From Lamellibrachia columna (lineage: Eukaryota; Annelida; Polychaeta; Sabellida; Siboglinidae), in NCBI GenBank assembly GCA_963662155.1, contig OY759263.1, positions 3,631,041-3,695,040 of the forward strand: DNA of 64,000 nt, given 5' to 3'. The notes under the pieces were generated by a model. That model was given only the letters and a program-made list of their open reading frames with translations, made no database searches and was not told the DNA's origin. Positions 13,246 to 28,000 of this stretch are shown piece by piece (within the stretch, counting starts at the first letter, position 1; every line of letters begins with the position of its first letter). A program made the translations under genes and the position numbers.

Positions 13246-16200
13246 CCTTCTAGTGTTCTAGTATTCTTATATCTGGATAAAATTCAGATAATTTATCGTC
13301 AGGTTCACTTGTTTTGTTATTACTAGTGTTTTATTTTCATGTAAATATGAGTGTTTGTCCAAGGGGAAAGAACTTTAAGGTCTCGCCAGGAAACACGCGT
13401 CTCACTCTCGAAGACAAACACTCATACGTGCATGAAATGGTTTCAGTTTTCAAATCTGTTTCATCATATTGTATGTTTTCAGTGTCATGGTCTCCTGCCA
13501 GCTTATATCATCTCATTGGATTTTTATGCTGATATGAGTGTTTGTCAGAAGGGGAAAGGTGATCACGCGCATCTGACCCTAGAAGACAAACACTCATATG
13601 CGCATCTATTGGTTTAACTTTTATCTTCTTTTTGTTGATATTCCTTCTCTTCTGATTAGACGTACTTTATATATTAATTCTTCTAGTTTGATTGTCACGA
13701 AGGTTAAGTGTTCCATTAGTATGGGTAAGCCATATCATATATCTCACCATTTTGGGCAAGCAATTGTTTGGAGTTTTCTCTTTATTGGGGTTTATTTATT
13801 TAATTTTATATAATTATTTTTGAAGGTTTTTAATTAAGTTTTTTACTTTAATGATGCATATAGCAATATTATATTTTTGTGTGAAAAGTTGGGTATATGG
13901 CAGTATTGATAATTGTGCTCTTCCTTCTTGTTCGCTGCTGTACAGGGTATGGTCAGGTAAAGTATTGTCGAGCCATCCTTTCTGTTCTATTATTCCATTG
14001 TTTTCTACCCGCTGCCTCTTCTCTCCGTCTTTCATCCTCCCCCAATCTTCTCATGTCCCTTCTCACGCAGTCCTCCCATCTCAGCTGTGGGCTTCCTCTT
14101 TTCCTGCGTCCTTGATGTTTTTCCTCCTCTGCTCTCTTTGCTAACCTTTGACAACCTCCTCCTTTATTGGGGTTTCGTAATTATATTTAATAGGATTATT
14201 TTTGCAATCTTTTTTGTTTATTTTTCTTTGACTTTAATAATGCATATAGTAGTCTTATATTTTTGATGAAACGTGAGTGTATGGCAGTATTTGTAACCTC
14301 CTTCACACTGATAAAACACTGATTGGATGTTGGATTTGTTTTTGTTAATTTCCTTCTAGTGTTCTAGTATTCTTATATCTGGATCAAAATAAGATATTTT
14401 ATCGTCAGGTTCACTTGTTTTGTTATTACTAGTGTTTTATTTTAATGTAAATATGAGTGTTTGTCCAAGGGGAAAGCACTTTAGGGTCTCGCCAGGACAC
14501 ACGCGTGTCACTCTCGAAGACAAACACTCATACGTGCATAAAATGGTTTCAGTTTTCAAATTTGTTTCATCATATTGTATGTTTTCAGTGTCATGTTCTC
14601 CTGTCAGCTTATATCATCTCATTGGATTTTTATGCTGATATGAGTGTTTGTCCAAAGGGGAAAGGTGATCACGCGCATCTGACCCTAGAAGACAAACACT
14701 CATATGCGCATCAATTGGTTTCACTTTCATCTTCTTTTAGTTGGTATTCCTTCTCTTCTGATTAGACGTATTTTATATATTAATTCTTCCAGTTTGATTG
14801 TCACGAAGGTTAAGTGTTCCATTATAATGGGTAAGCCATATCATATATCTCACCATTTTGGGCAAGCAATTGTTTGGAGTTTTCTCTTTATTGGGGTTTA
14901 TTTACTTAATTTTATATAATTACTTTTGAAGGTTTTTAATTAAGTTTTTTACTTTAATGATGCATATAGCAATATTATATTTTTGTGTGAAAAGTTGGGT
15001 ATATGGCAGTATTGATAATTGTGCTCTTCCTCCTTGTTCCCTGCTGTACAGAGGTGAGGGTCAGGTAAAGTATTGTCGAGCCATTCTTTCTGTTCTATCA
15101 TTCCTTTGTTTTCTATCGGCTGCCCCCTCTCTCCGTCTTTCATCCTCCCCCAATCTTCTCATGTCCCTTCTTACGCAGTCCTCCCATCTCAGCTGTGGCC
15201 TTCCTCTTTTCCTGCGTCCTTGATGTTTTTCCTCCTCTGCTCTCTTTGCTAACCTTTGACAACCTCCTCCTTTATTGAGGTTTCGTAATTATATTTAATA
15301 GGATTATTTTTGCAAGCTTTTTTGTTTATTTTTCTTTGACTTTAATAATGCATATAGTAGTCTTATATTTTTGGTGAAAAGTGAGTGTATGGCAGTATTG
15401 GTAACCTCCTTCACACTGAAAAAACACTGATTGGATGTTGGGTTTGTTTTTGTTCATTTCCTTCTAGTGTTCTAGTATTCTTATATCTGGATTAAAATAA
15501 GATATTTTATCGTCAGGTTCACTTGTTTTGTTATTACTAGTGTTTTATTTTAATGTAAATATGAGTGTTTGTCCAAGGGGAAAGAACTTTAGGGTCTCGC
15601 CAGGACACACGCGTCTCACTCTCGAAGACAAACACTCATACGTGCATGAAATGGTTTCAGTTTTCAAATCTGTTTCATCATATTGTATGTTTTCAGTGTC
15701 ATGTTCTGTCAGCTTATATCATGTCATTGGATTTTTATGCTGATATGAGTGTTTGTCCGAAGGGGAAAGGTGATCACGCGCATCTGACCCTAGAAGACAA
15801 ACACTCATATGCGCATCAATTGGTTTAACTTTCATCTTCTTTTAGTTGGTTTTCCTTCTCTTCTGATTAGACGTATTTTATATATTAATTCTTCCAGTTT
15901 GATTGTCACGAAGGTTAAGTGTTCCATTATAATGGGTAAGCCATATCATATATCTCAACATTTTGGGCAAGCAATTGTTTGGAGTTTTCTCTTTATTGGG
16001 GTTTATTTACTTAATTTTATATAATTACTTTTGAAGGTTTTTAGTTAAGTTTTTTACTTTAATGATGCATATAGCGATATTATATTTTTGTGTGAAAAGT
16101 TGGGTATATGGCAGTATTGATAATTGTGCTCTTCCTCCTTGTTCCCTGCTGTACAGAGGTGAGGGTCAGGTAAAGTATTGTCGAGCCATTCTTTCTGTTC

Positions 16201-19200
16201 TATCATTCCTTTGTTTTCTATCGGCCGCCCCTTCTCTCCGTGTTTCATCCTCCCCCAATCTTCTCATGTCCCTTCTCACGCAGTCCTCCCATCTCAGCTG
16301 TGGGCTTCCTCTTTTCCTGCTTCATTGATGTTTTTCCTCCTCTGCTCTCTTTGCTAACCTTTGACAACCTCCTCCTTTATTGGGGTTTCGTAATTATATT
16401 TAATAGGATTATTTTTGCAAGCTTTTTTGTTTATTTTTCTTTGACTTTAATAATGCATATAGTAGTCTTATATTTTTGGTGAAAAGTGAGTGTATGGCAG
16501 TATTTGTAACCTCCTTCACACTGAAAAAACACTGATTGGATGTTGGATTTGTTTTTGTTCATTTCCTTCTAGTGTTCTAGTATTCTTATATCTGGATAAA
16601 ATTCAGATAATTTATCGTCAGGTTCACTTGTTTTGTTATTACTAGTGTTTTATTTTAATGTAAATATGAGTGTTTGTCCAAGGGGAAAGAAATTTAGGGT
16701 CTCGCCAGGACACACGCGTGTCACTCTCGAAGACAAACACTCATACGTGCATTAAATGGTTTCAGTTTTCAAATTTTGTTCATCATATTGTATGTTTTCA
16801 GTGTCATGTTCTCCTGTCAGCTTATATCATCTCATTGGATTTTTATGCTGATATGAGTGTTTGTCCGAAGGGGAAAGGTGATCACGCGCATCTGACCCTA
16901 GAAGACAAACACTCATATGCGCATCAATTGGTTTAACTTTCATCTTCTTTTAGTTGGTATTCCTTCTCTTCTGATTAGACGTATTTTATATATTAATTCT
17001 TCCGGTTTGATTGTCACGAAGGTTAAGTGTTCCATTAGAATGGGTAAGCCATATCATATATCTCACCATTTTGGGCAAGCAATTGTTTGGAGTTTTTTCT
17101 TTATTGGGGTTTATTTATTTAATTTTATATAATTATTTTTGAAGGTTTTTAGTTAATTTTATTACTTTAATGATGCATATAGCAATGTTGTATTTTTGTG
17201 TGAAAAGTTGGGTATATGGCAGTATTGATAATTGTGCTCTTCCTCCTTGTTCCCTGCTGTACAGAGGTGAGGGTCAGGTAAAGTATTGTCGAGCCATTCT
17301 TTCTGTTCTATCATTCCTTTGTTTTCTATCGGCCGCCCCCTCTCTCCGTCTTTCATCCTCCCCCAATCTTCTCATGTCCCTTCTCACGCAGTCCTCCCAT
17401 CTCAGCTGTGGCCTTCCTCTTTTCCTGCGTCCTTGATGTTTTTCCTCCTCTGCTCTCTTTGCTAACCTTTGACAACCTCCTACTTTATTGAGGTTTCGTA
17501 ATTATATTTAATAGGATTATTTTTGCAATCTTTTTTGTTTATTTTTCTTTGACTTTAATAATGCATATAGTAGTCTTATATTTTTGGTGAAAAGTGAGTG
17601 TATGGCAGTATTGGTAACCTCCTTCACACTGAAAAAACACTGATTGGATGTTGGATTTGTTTTTGTTCATTTCCTTGTAGTGTTCTAGTATTCTTATATC
17701 TGGATAAAATTCAGATAATTTATCGTCAGGTTCACTTGTTTTGTTATTACTAGTGTTTTATTTTAATGTAAATATGAGTGTTTGTCCAAGGGGAAAGAAA
17801 TTTAGGGTCTCGCCAGGACACACGCGTCTCACTCTGGAAGACAAACACTCATACGTGCATGAAATGTTTTAAGTTTTCAAATCTGTTTCATCATATTGTA
17901 TGTTTTCAGTGTCATGTTCTCCTGCCAGCTTATATCATCTTATTGGATTTTTATGCTGATATGAGTGTTTGTCCGAAGGGGAAAGGTGATCATGCGCATC
18001 TGACCCTAGAAGACAAACACTCATATGCGCATCTATTGGTTTAACTTTCATCTTCTTTTTGTTGATATTCCTTCTCTTCTGATTAGACGTACTTTATATA
18101 TTAATTCTTCTAGTTTGATTGTCACGAAGGTTAAGTGTTCCATTAGTATGGGTAAGCCATATCATATATCTCACCATTTTGGGCAAGCAATTGTTTGGAG
18201 TTTTCTCTTTATTGGGGTTTATTTATTTACTTTTATATAATTATTTTTGAAGGTTTTTAGTTAAGTTTTTTACTTTAATGATGCATATAGCAATATTATA
18301 TTTTTGTGTGAAAAGTTGGGTATATGGCAGTATTGATAATTGTGCTCTTCCTCCTTGTTCCCTGCTGTACAGAGGTGAGGGTCAGGTAAGGTATTGTCGA
18401 GCCATTCTTTCTGTTCTATCATTCCATTGTTTTCTATCGGCCGCCCCCTCTCTCCGTCTTTCATCCTCCCCCAATCTTCTCATGTCCCTTCTCACGCAGT
18501 CCTCCCATCTCAGCTGTGGCCTTCCTCTTTTCCTGCGTCCTTGATGTTTTTCCTCCTCTGCTCTCTTTGCTAACATTTGACAACCTCCTCCTTTATTGAG
18601 GTTTCGTAATTATATTTAATAGGATTATTTTTGCAAGCTTTTTTGTTTATTTTTCTTTGACTTTAATAATGCATATAGTAGTCTTATATTTTTGGTGAAA
18701 AGTGAGTGTATGGCAGTATTTGTAACCTCCTTCACACTGAAAAAACACTGATTGGATGTTGGATTTGTTTTTGTTCATTTCCTTCTAGTATTCTAGTATT
18801 CTTATATATCTGGATAAAATTCAGATAATTTATCGTCAGGTTCACTTGTTTTGTTATTACTAGTGTTTTATTTTAATGTAAATATGAGTGTTTGTCCAAG
18901 GGGAAAGAACTTTAGGGTCTCGCCAGGACACACGCGTCTCACTCTGGAAGACAAACACTCATACGTGCATGAAATGTTTTAAGTTTTCAAATCTGTTTCA
19001 TCATATTGTATGTTTTCAGTGTCATGTTCTCCTGCCAGCTTATATCATCTCATTGGATTTTTATGCAGATATGAGTGTTTGTCCGAAGGGGAAAGGTGAT
19101 CATGCGCATCTGACCCTAGAAGACAAACACTCATATGCGCATCTATTGGTTTAACTTTCATCTTCTTTTTGTTGATATTCCTTCTCTTCTGATTAGACGT

Positions 19201-22085
19201 ACTTTATATATTTTTTCTTCTAGTTTGATTGTCACGAAGGTTAAGTGTTCCATTAGTATGGGTAAGCCATATCATATATCTCACCATTTTGGGCAAGCAA
19301 TTGTTTGGAGTTTTCTTTTTAATTGGGGTTTATTTATTTAATTTTATATAATTATTTTTGAAGGTTTTTAGTTAAGTTTTTTACTTTAATGATGCATATA
19401 GCAATATTATATTTTTGTGTGAAAAGTTGGGTATATGGCAGTATTGATAATTGTGCTCTTCCTTCTTGTTCGCTGCTGTACAGGGTATGGTCAGGTAAAG
19501 TATTGTCGAGCCATCCTTTCTGTTCTATTATTCCATTGTTTTCTACCCGCTGCCCCTTCTCTCCGTCTTTCATCCTCCCCCAATCTTCTCATGTCCCTTC
19601 TCACGCAGTCCTCCCATCTCAGCTGTGGCCTTCCTCTTTTCCTGCGTCCTTGATGTTTTTCCTCCTCTGCTCTCTTTGCTAACCTTTGACAACCTCCTCC
19701 TTTATTGGGGTTTCGTAATTATATTTAATAGGTTTATTTTTGCAAGCTTTTTTGTTTATTTTTCTTTGACTTTAATAATGCATATAGTAGTCTTATATTT
19801 TTGGTGAAAAGTGAGTCTATGGCAGTATTGGTAACCTCGTTCACACTGAAAAAACACTGATTGGATGTTGGATTTGTTTTTGTTCATTTCCTTCTAGTAT
19901 ATCTGGATTAAAATAAGATATTTTATCGTCAGGTTCACTTGTTTTGTTATTACTAGTGTTTTATTTTAATGTAAATATGAGTGTTTGTCCAAGGGGAAAG
20001 AACTTTAGGGTCTCGCCAGGACACACGCGTCTCACTCTGGAAGACAAACACTCATACGTGCATGAAATGTTTTAAGTTTTCAAATCTGTTTCATCATATT
20101 GTATGTTTTCAGTGTCATGTTCTCCTGCCAGCTTATATCATCTCATTGGATTTTTATGCAGATATGAGTGTTTGTCCGAAGGGGAAAGGTGATCATGCGC
20201 ATCTGACCCTAGAAGACAAACACTCATATGCGCATCTATTGGTTTAACTTTCATCTTCTTTTTGTTGATATTCCTTCTCTTCTGATTAGACGTACTTTAT
20301 ATATTTTTTCTTCTAGTTTGATTGTCACGAAGGTTAAGTGTTCCATTAGTATGGGTAAGCCATATCATATATCTCACCATTTTGGGCAAGCAATTGTTTG
20401 GAGTTTTCTTTTTAATTGGGGTTTATTTATTTAATTTTATATAATTATTTTTGAAGGTTTTTAGTTAAGTTTTTTACTTTAATGATGCATATAGCAATAT
20501 TATATTTTTGTGTGAAAAGTTGGGTATATGGCAGTATTGATAATTGTGCTCTTCCTTCTTGTTCGCTGCTGTACAGGGTATGGTCAGGTAAAGTATTGTC
20601 GAGCCATCCTTTCTGTTCTATTATTCCATTGTTTTCTACCCGCTGCCCCTTCTCTCCGTCTTTCATCCTCCCCCAATCTTCTCATGTCCCTTCTCACGCA
20701 GTCCTCCCATCTCAGCTGTGGCCTTCCTCTTTTCCTGCGTCCTTGATGTTTTTCCTCCTCTGCTCTCTTTGCTAACCTTTGACAACCTCCTCCTTTATTG
20801 GGGTTTCGTAATTATATTTAATAGGTTTATTTTTGCAAGCTTTTTTGTTTATTTTTCTTTGACTTTAATAATGCATATAGTAGTCTTATATTTTTGGTGA
20901 AAAGTGAGTCTATGGCAGTATTGGTAACCTCGTTCACACTGAAAAAACACTGATTGGATGTTGGATTTGTTTTTGTTCATTTCCTTCTAGTATATCTGGA
21001 TTAAAATAAGATATTTTATCGTCAGGTTCACTTGTTTTGTTATTACTAGTGTTTTATTTTAATGTAAATATGAGTGTTTGTCCAAGGGGAAAGAACTTTA
21101 GGGTCTCGCCAGGACACACGCGTCTCACTCTCGAAGACAAACACTCATTCGTGCATTAAATGGTTTCAGTTTTCAAATCTGTTTCATCATATTGTATGTT
21201 TTCAGTGTCATGTTCTCCTGTCAGCTTATATCATCTCATTGGATTTTTATGCTGATATGAGTGTTTGTCCGAAGGGGAAAGGTGATAACGCGCATCTGAC
21301 CCTAGAAGACAAACACTCATATGCGCATCAATTGGTTTAACTTTCATCTTATTTTAGTTGGTATTCCTTCTCTTCTGATTAGACGTATTTTATATATTAA
21401 TTCTTCCGGTTTGATTGTCACGAAGGTTAAGTGTTCCATTAGAATGGGTAAGCCATATCATATATCTCACCATTTTGGGCAAGCAATTGTTTGGAGTTTT
21501 CTCTTTATTGGGGTTTATTTATTTAATTTTATATAATTATTTTTGAAGGTTTTTAGTTAATTTTATTACTTTAATGATGCATATAGCAATGTTGTATTTT
21601 TGTGTGAAAAGTTGGGTATATGGCAGTATTGATAATTGTGCTCTTCCTCCTTGTTCCCTGCTTTACAGAGGTGAGGGTCAGGTAAAGTATTGTCGAGCCA
21701 TTCTTTCTGTTCTATCATTCCTTTGTTTTCTATCGGCCGCCCCCTCTCTCCGTCTTTCATCCTCCCCCAGTCTTCTCATGTCCCTTCTCACGCAGTCCTC
21801 CCATCGCAGCTGTGGCCTTCGTCTTCTTCTGCGTCCTTGATGTTTTTCCTCCTCTTCTCTCTTTGCTAACCTTTGACAACCTCCTCCTTTATTGGGGTTT
21901 CGTAATTATATTTAATAGGTTTATTTTGTAAGCTTTTTTGTTTATTTTTCTTTGACTTTAATAATGCATATAGTAGTCTTATATTTTTGGTGAAAAGTGA
22001 GTGTATGGCAGTATTGGTAACCTCCTTCACACTGAAAAAACACTGGATGTTGGATTTGTTTTTGTTCATTTCCTTCTAGTGTTCT
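13246..22085. repeat. Higher-order repeat, copy 2 (about 8.83 kb, eight units)
   Basis: This eight-unit block (hairpin arms at 13348, 14454, 15562, 16667, 17775, 18885, 19978 and 21071) repeats copy 1 with few substitutions. Unit-specific marks are shared, for example GAAACACGCG versus GACACACGCG near 13390 as a rare difference, and the 1,093 bp short units lacking about 14 bp before the TATATCTGG segment. The block ends near 22,085, where the next unit differs. Confidence 0.87.
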
Positions 22086-25000
22086 AGTATTCTTATATCT
22101 GGATTAAATTCAGATAATTTATCGTCAGGTTCACTTGTTTTGTTATTACTAGTGTTTTATTTTTATGTAAATATGAGTGTTTGTCCAAGGGGAAAGAACT
22201 TTAGGGTCTCGCCAGGACACACGCGTCTCACTCTGGAAGACAAACACTCATACGTGCATGAAATGGTTTCAGTTTTCAAATCTGTTTCATCATATTGTAT
22301 GTTTTCAGTGTCATGTTCTCCTGTCAGCTTATATCATCTCATTGGATTTTTATGCTGATATGAGTGTTTGTCCGAAGGGGAAAGGTGATCACGCGCATCT
22401 GACCCTAGAAGACAAACACTCATATGCGAATCTATTGGTTGAACTTTCATCTTCTTTTTGTTGATATTCCTTCTCTTCTGATTAGACGTACTTTATATAT
22501 TAATTCTTCCAGTTTGATTGTCACAAAGGTTAAGTGTTCCATTAGAATGGGTAGCCATATCATATATCTCACCATTTTGGGCAAGCAATTGTTTGGAGTT
22601 TTCTCTTTATTGGGGTTTATTTATTTAATTTTATATAATTATTTTTGAAGGTTTTTAGTTAATTTTTTTATTTTATGATGCATATAGCAATGTTGTATTT
22701 TTGTGTGAAAAGTTGGGTATATGGCAGTATTGATAATTGTGCTCTTCCTTCTTGTTCGCTGCTGTACAGGATAAGGTCAGGTAAAGTATTGTCGAGCCAT
22801 CCTTTCTGTTCTATTATTCCATTGTTTTCTACCCGCTGCCCCTTCTCTCCGTCTTTCATTCTCCCCCAATCTTCTCATGTCCCTTCTCACGCAGTCCTCC
22901 CATCTCAGCTGTGGGCTTCCTCTTTTCCTGCGTCCTTGATGTTTTTCTCCTCTGGTCTCTTTGCTAACCTTTGACAACCTCCTCCTTTATTGGGGTTTCG
23001 TAATGATATTTAATAGGATTATTTTTGCAAACTTTTTTGTTTATTTTTCTTTGACTTTAATAATGCATATAGTAGTCTTATATTTTTGGTGAAAAGTGAG
23101 TCTATGGCAGTATTGGTAACCTCCTTCACACTGAAAAAACACTGCTTGGATGTTGGATTTGTTTTTGTTCATTTCCTTCTAGTGTTCTAGTATTCTTATA
23201 TCTGGATTAAAATAAGATATTTTATCGTCAGGTTCACTTGTTTTGTTATTACTAGTGTTTTATTTTAATGTAAATATGAGTGTTTGTCCAAGGGGAAAGA
23301 ACTTTAGGGTCTCGCCAGGACACACGCGTCTCACTCTCGAAGACAAACACTCATACGTGCATGAAATGGTTTCAGTTTTCAAATCTGTTTCATCATATTG
23401 TATGTTTTCAGTGTCATGTTCTCCTGTCAGCTTATATCATCTCATTGGATTTGTATGCTGATATGAGTGTTTGTCCGAAGGGGAAAGGTGATCACGCGCA
23501 TCTGACCCTAGAAGACAAACACTCATATGCGCATCAATTGGTTTAACTTTCATCTTATTTTAGTTGGTATTCCTTCTCTTCTGATTAGACGTATTTTATA
23601 TATTAATTCTTCCGGTTTGATTGTCACGAAGGTTAAGTGTTCCATTAGAATTGGTAAGCCATATCATATATCTCACCATTTTGGGCAAGCAATTGTTTGG
23701 AGTTTTCTTTTTATTGGGGTTTATTTATTTAATTTTATATAATTATTTTTGAAGGTTTTTAGTTAAGTTTTTTACTTTAATGCAATTCATATTTTTATAT
23801 TTTTGTGTGAAAAGTGAGTGAAAAGTTGGGTATATGGCAGTATTGATAATTGTGCTCTTCCTCCTTGTTCCCTGCTGTACAGAGGTGAGGGTCAGGTAAA
23901 GTATTGTCGAGCCATTCTTTCTGTTCTATCATTCCATTGTTTTCTATCGGTTGCCCCTTCTCTCCGTCTTTCATCTTCCCCCAATATTCTCATGTCCCTT
24001 CTCACGCAGTCCTCCCATCTCAGCTGTGGGCTTCCTCTTTTCCTGCGTCCTTGATGTTTTTCCTCCTCTGCTCTCTTTGCTAACCTTTGACAACCTCCTC
24101 CTTTATTGGGGTTTCGTAATTATATTTAATAGGTTTATTTTTGCAAGCTTTTTTGTTTATTTTTCTTTGACTTTAATAATGCATATAGTAGTCTTATATT
24201 TTTGGTGAAAAGTGAGTCTATGGCAGTATTGGTAACCTCCTTCACACTGAAAAAACACTGATTGGATGTTGGATTTGTTTTTGTTCATTTCCTTCTAGTG
24301 TTCTAGTATTCTTATATCTGGATAAAATTCAGATAATTTATCGTCAGGATCACTTGTTTTGTTATTACTAGTGTTTTATTTTAATGTAAATATGAGTGTT
24401 TGTCCAAGGGGAAAGAACTTTAGGGTCTCGCCAGGACACACGCGTCTCACTCTGGAAGACAAACACTCATACGTGCATGAAATGGTTTCAGTTTTCAAAT
24501 CTGTTTCATCATATTGTATGTTTTCAGTGTCATGTTCTCCTGTCAGCTTATATCATCTCATTTGATTTTTATGCTGATATGAGTGTTTGTCCGAAAGGGA
24601 AAGGTGATCACGCGCATCTGACCCTAGAAGACAAACACTCATATGCGAATCTATTGGTTGAACTTTCATCTTCTTTTTGTTGATATTCCTTCTCTTCTGA
24701 TTAGACGTACTTTATATATTAATTCTTCCAGTTTGATTGTCACAAAGGTTAAGTGTTCCATTAGAATGGGTAGCCATATCATATATCTCACCATTTTGGG
24801 CAAGCAATTGTTTGGAGTTTTCTCTTTATTGGGGTTTATTTATTTAATTTTATATAATTATTTTTGAAGGTTTTTAGTTAATTTTTTTATTTTATGATGC
24901 ATATAGCAATGTTGTATTTTTGTGTGAAAAGTTGGGTATATGGCAGTATTGATAATTGTGCTCTTCCTTCTTGTTCGCTGCTGTACAGGATAAGGTCAGG

Positions 25001-28000
25001 TAAAGTATTGTCGAGCCATCCTTTCTGTTCTATTATTCCATTGTTTTCTACCCGCTGCCCCTTCTCTCCGTCTTTCATTCTCCCCCAATCTTCTCATGTC
25101 CCTTCTCACGCAGTCCTCCCATCTCAGCTGTGGGCTTCCTCTTTTCCTGCGTCCTTGATGTTTTTCTCCTCTGGTCTCTTTGCTAACCTTTGACAACCTC
25201 CTCCTTTATTGAGGTTTCGTAATGATATTTAATAGGATTATTTTTGCAAACTTTTTTGTTTATTTTTCTTTGACTTTAATAATGCATATAGTAGTCTTAT
25301 ATTTTTGGTGAAAAGTGAGTCTATGGCAGTATTGGTAACCTCCTTCACACTGAAAAAACACTGCTTGGATGTTGGATTTGTTTTTGTTCATTTCCTTCTA
25401 GTGTTCTAGTATTCTTATATCTGGATTAAAATAAGATATTTTATGGTCAGGTTCACTTGTTTTGTTATTACTAGTGTTTTATTTTAATGTAAATATGAGT
25501 GTTTGTCCAAGGGGAAAGAACTTTAGGGTCTCGCCAGGACACACGCGTCTCACTCTCGAAGACAAACACTCATACGTGCATGAAATGGTTTCAGTTTTCA
25601 AATCTGTTTCATCATATTGTATGTTTTCAGTGTCATGTTCTCCTGTCAGCTTATATCATCTCATTGGATTTGTATGCTGATATGAGTGTTTGTCCGAAGG
25701 GGAAAGGTGATCACGCGCATCTGACCCTAGAAGACAAACACTCATATGCGCATCAATTGGTTTAACTTTCATCTTATTTTAGTTGGTATTCCTTCTCTTC
25801 TGATTAGACGTATTTTATATATTAATTCTTCCGGTTTGATTGTCACGAAGGTTAAGTGTTCCATTAGAATTGGTAAGCCATATCATATATCTCACCATTT
25901 TGGGCAAGCAATTGTTTGGAGTTTTCTTTTTATTGGGGTTTATTTATTTAATTTTATATAATTATTTTTGAAGGTTTTTAGTTAAGTTTTTTACTTTAAT
26001 GCAATTCATATTTTTATATTTTTGTGTGAAAAGTGTGTGAAAAGTTGGGTATATGGCAGTATTGATAATTGTGCTCTTCCTCCTTGTTCCCTGCTGTACA
26101 GAGGTGAGGGTCAGGTAAAGTATTGTCGAGCCATTCTTTCTGTTCTATCATTCCATTGTTTTCTATCGGTTGCCCCTTCTCTCCGTCTTTCATCTTCCCC
26201 CAATATTCTCATGTCCCTTCTCACGCAGTCCTCCCATCTCAGCTGTGGGCTTCCTCTTTTCCTGCGTCCTTGATGTTTTTCCTCCTCTGCTCTCTTTGCT
26301 AACCTTTGACAACCTCCTCCTTTATTGGGGTTTCGTAATTATATTTAATAGGTTTATTTTTGCAAGCTTTTTTGTTTATTTTTCTTTGACTTTAATAATG
26401 CATATAGTAGTCTTATATTTTTGGTGAAAAGTGAGTCTATGGCAGTATTGGTAACCTCCTTCACACTGAAAAAACACTGATTGGATGTTGGATTTGTTTT
26501 TGTTCATTTCCTTCTAGTGTTCTAGTATTCTTATATCTGGATAAAATTCAGATAATTTATCGTCAGGATCACTTGTTTTGTTATTACTAGTGTTTTATTT
26601 TAATGTAAATATGAGTGTTTGTCCAAGGGGAAAGAACTTTAGGGTCTCGCCAGGACACACGCGTCTCACTCTGGAAGACAAACACTCATACGTGCATCAA
26701 ATGGTTTCAGTTTTCAAATCTGTTTCATCTTATTGTATGTTTTCAGTGTCATGTTCTCCTGTCAGCTTATATCATCTCATTGGATTTTTATGCTGATATG
26801 AGTGTTTGTCCGAAGGGGAAAGGTGATCACGCGCATCTGACCCTAGAAGACAAACACTCATATGCGCATCAATTGGTTTAACTTTCATCTTCTTTTTGTT
26901 GATATTCCTTCTCTTCTGATTAGACGTACTTTATATATTAATTCTTCCAGTTTGATTGTCACGAAGGTTAAGTGTTCCATTATAATGGGTAAGCCATATC
27001 ATATATCTCACCATTTTGGGCAAGCAATTGTTTGGAGTTTTCTCTTTATTGGGGTTTATTTATTTAATTTTATATAATTATTTTTGAAGGTTTTTAGTTA
27101 AATTTTTTACTTTAATGATGCATATAGCAATATTATATTTTTGTGTGAAAAGTTGGGTATATGGCAGTATTGATAATTGTGCTCTTCCTTCTTGTTCGCT
27201 GCTGTACAGGGTATGGTCAGGTAAAGTATTGTTGAGCCATCCTTTCTGTTCTATTATTCCATTGTTTTCTACCCGCTGCCCCTTCTCTCCGTCTTTCATC
27301 CTCCCCCCAATCTTCTCATGTCCCTTCTCACGCAGTCCTCCCATCTCAGCTGTGGCCTTCCTCTTTTCCTGCGTCCTTGATGTTTTTCCTCCTCTGCTCT
27401 CTTTGCTAACCTTTGACAACCTCCTCCTTTATTGGGGTTTCGTAATTATATTTAATAGGATTATTTTTGCAATCTTTTTTGTTTATTTTTCTTTGACTTT
27501 AATAATGCATATAGTAGTCTTATATTTTTGATGAAAAGTTTCCTTCTAGTGTTCTAGTATTCTTATATCTGGATCAAAATAAGATATTTTATCATCAGGT
27601 TCACTTGTTTTGTTATTACTAGTGTTTTATTTTAATGTAAATATTTAAATGTTTTATTTTAATGTAAATATGAGTGTTTGTCCAAGGGGAAAGAACTTTA
27701 GGGTCTCGCCAGGACACACGCGTCTCACTCTGGAAGACAAACACTCATACGTGCATCAAATGGTTTTAGTTTTCAAATCTGTTTCATAATATTTTATGTT
27801 TTCAGTGTCACATTCTCCTGTCAGCTTATATCATCTCATTTGATTTTTATGCAGATATGAATGTTTGTCCAAAGGGGAAAGGTGAACACGCCCATCTGAC
27901 CCTAGAAGACAAACACTCATATACGCATCAATTGGTTTAACTTTCATCTTCTTTTTGTTGATATTCCTTCTCTTCTGATTAGACGTACTTTATATATTAA

